Shown here one piece after another: positions 63,822 through 64,000 of a stretch of DNA of 64,000 nt. Where the stretch lies: positions 89,901-153,900 of the forward strand of contig NZ_JAMXXP010000004.1 of the NCBI RefSeq assembly GCF_024129355.1, given 5' to 3'. Origin of the DNA: Acinetobacter lwoffii (GTDB taxonomy: Bacteria; Pseudomonadota; Gammaproteobacteria; Pseudomonadales; Moraxellaceae). Position 1 is the stretch's first letter. Each line of letters begins with the position of its first letter. A program made the position numbers and the translations under genes. The notes beneath the pieces are model-generated. The model saw only the letters and a list, made by a program, of their open reading frames with translations. It had not been told where the DNA came from and ran no database searches.

Positions 63822-63930
63822 TCCTCCCTTTTAAAAGGGAGGCTGGGAGGGATTAGCTAAAAATTAAATCCATCTTTAGAAAGGGGGGAAGTTCCCTCAC
63901 CTTCTAGCAGATGAGATACCGTCTTGGTAG
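63822..63930. repeat. Second copy of the mosaic palindromic repeat
   Basis: A perfect palindrome CCTCCCTTTT-AAAAGGGAGG (about 63824-63843), then CTGGGAGGGATTA. AAAGGGAGG-N3-GGGAGGGATTA (63834-63855) is the reverse complement of the unit at 45337-45358. TTCCCTCACCTTCTAG (63892-63907) matches the unit at 45408-45423 with one change. The rest of the window to 64000 shows no gene. Confidence 0.7.
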
Positions 63931-64000
63931 TCAATCAGGTTTTGAGATTATTCGACCAATAAATAATCTCTTTGATAGGCAGTCTGATGTTTTAAAACGC

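Overview
The window looks like a chromosomal segment of an Acinetobacter species. The grounds are the moderately AT-rich sequence, an Omp33-36-type porin at the left edge, the murG-murC-ddl-ftsQ-ftsA-ftsZ-lpxC order without ftsW or murD, a pyrE gene divergent from a Crc/ExoIII-family gene, and argS followed by a SPOR-domain gene. I cannot name the species. Most of the window is conserved core genome. No tRNA, rRNA, CRISPR array, prophage or insertion sequence was seen.

Layout. 1-1.1 kb: two Omp33-36-type porins, the first cut by the edge. 1.1-6.4 kb (minus): recJ, pdxH, glmM, guaB. 6.6-8.7 kb (minus): a YkgJ-type cysteine-cluster protein, an ODP-type MBL protein, and a GDT1-type manganese exporter behind a yybP-ykoY manganese riboswitch. 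9-13.7 kb (minus): aceE-aceF. 14-23.5 kb: an M23 peptidase, dciA, and the division/wall cluster with lpxC. 23.9-25.1 kb: a decayed MFS transporter. 25.2-29.8 kb: gshB, a DUF3565 gene, then a copper block of a small Cys-rich exported protein, copA and copB. 30.8-33.8 kb: a cold-shock gene, pyrE, a Crc/ExoIII-family gene and an ArsC-family gene. 33.9-43 kb: mixed single genes (DUF2147, esterase, azoR, diguanylate cyclase, dsbD, outer-membrane protein, ankyrin-like protein, hpf, Tsx-like channel). 43-45.3 kb: GNAT, an unknown exported protein, a PLD-HTH protein. 45.5-51.1 kb (minus): urtABCDE urea uptake operon. 51.5-57.7 kb: parE-yqiA, a large hydrolase, dsbB, gshA. 57.9-63.8 kb: DUF924, a lipoprotein, DUF445, DUF2798, argS and a SPOR protein.

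The main discovery candidate is a pair of unannotated small RNAs on either side of pyrE-crc. RNA A (minus, about 31186-31308) has five GGA motifs, one displayed in a perfect hairpin loop, a strong terminator, and a perfect GacA-type palindrome TGTAAG-N6-CTTACA about 65 bp upstream of its predicted start. RNA B (plus, about 33102-33253) has nine GGA motifs, several in hairpin loops, a terminator, and a CTTACA half-site at a similar distance. Together they look like RsmX/Y/Z-type CsrA-sequestering RNAs under GacS/GacA control. This is inference from sequence. No expression or binding data are available here.

Other regulatory signals are a sigma-54-like promoter with an upstream NtrC-like site before urtA, a long leader on the cold-shock gene, and two families of short palindromic or direct repeats, one at 45.3 and 63.8 kb and one after argS. 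Redox and thiol genes (gshA, gshB, dsbB, dsbD, azoR) recur in the window but are not clustered.
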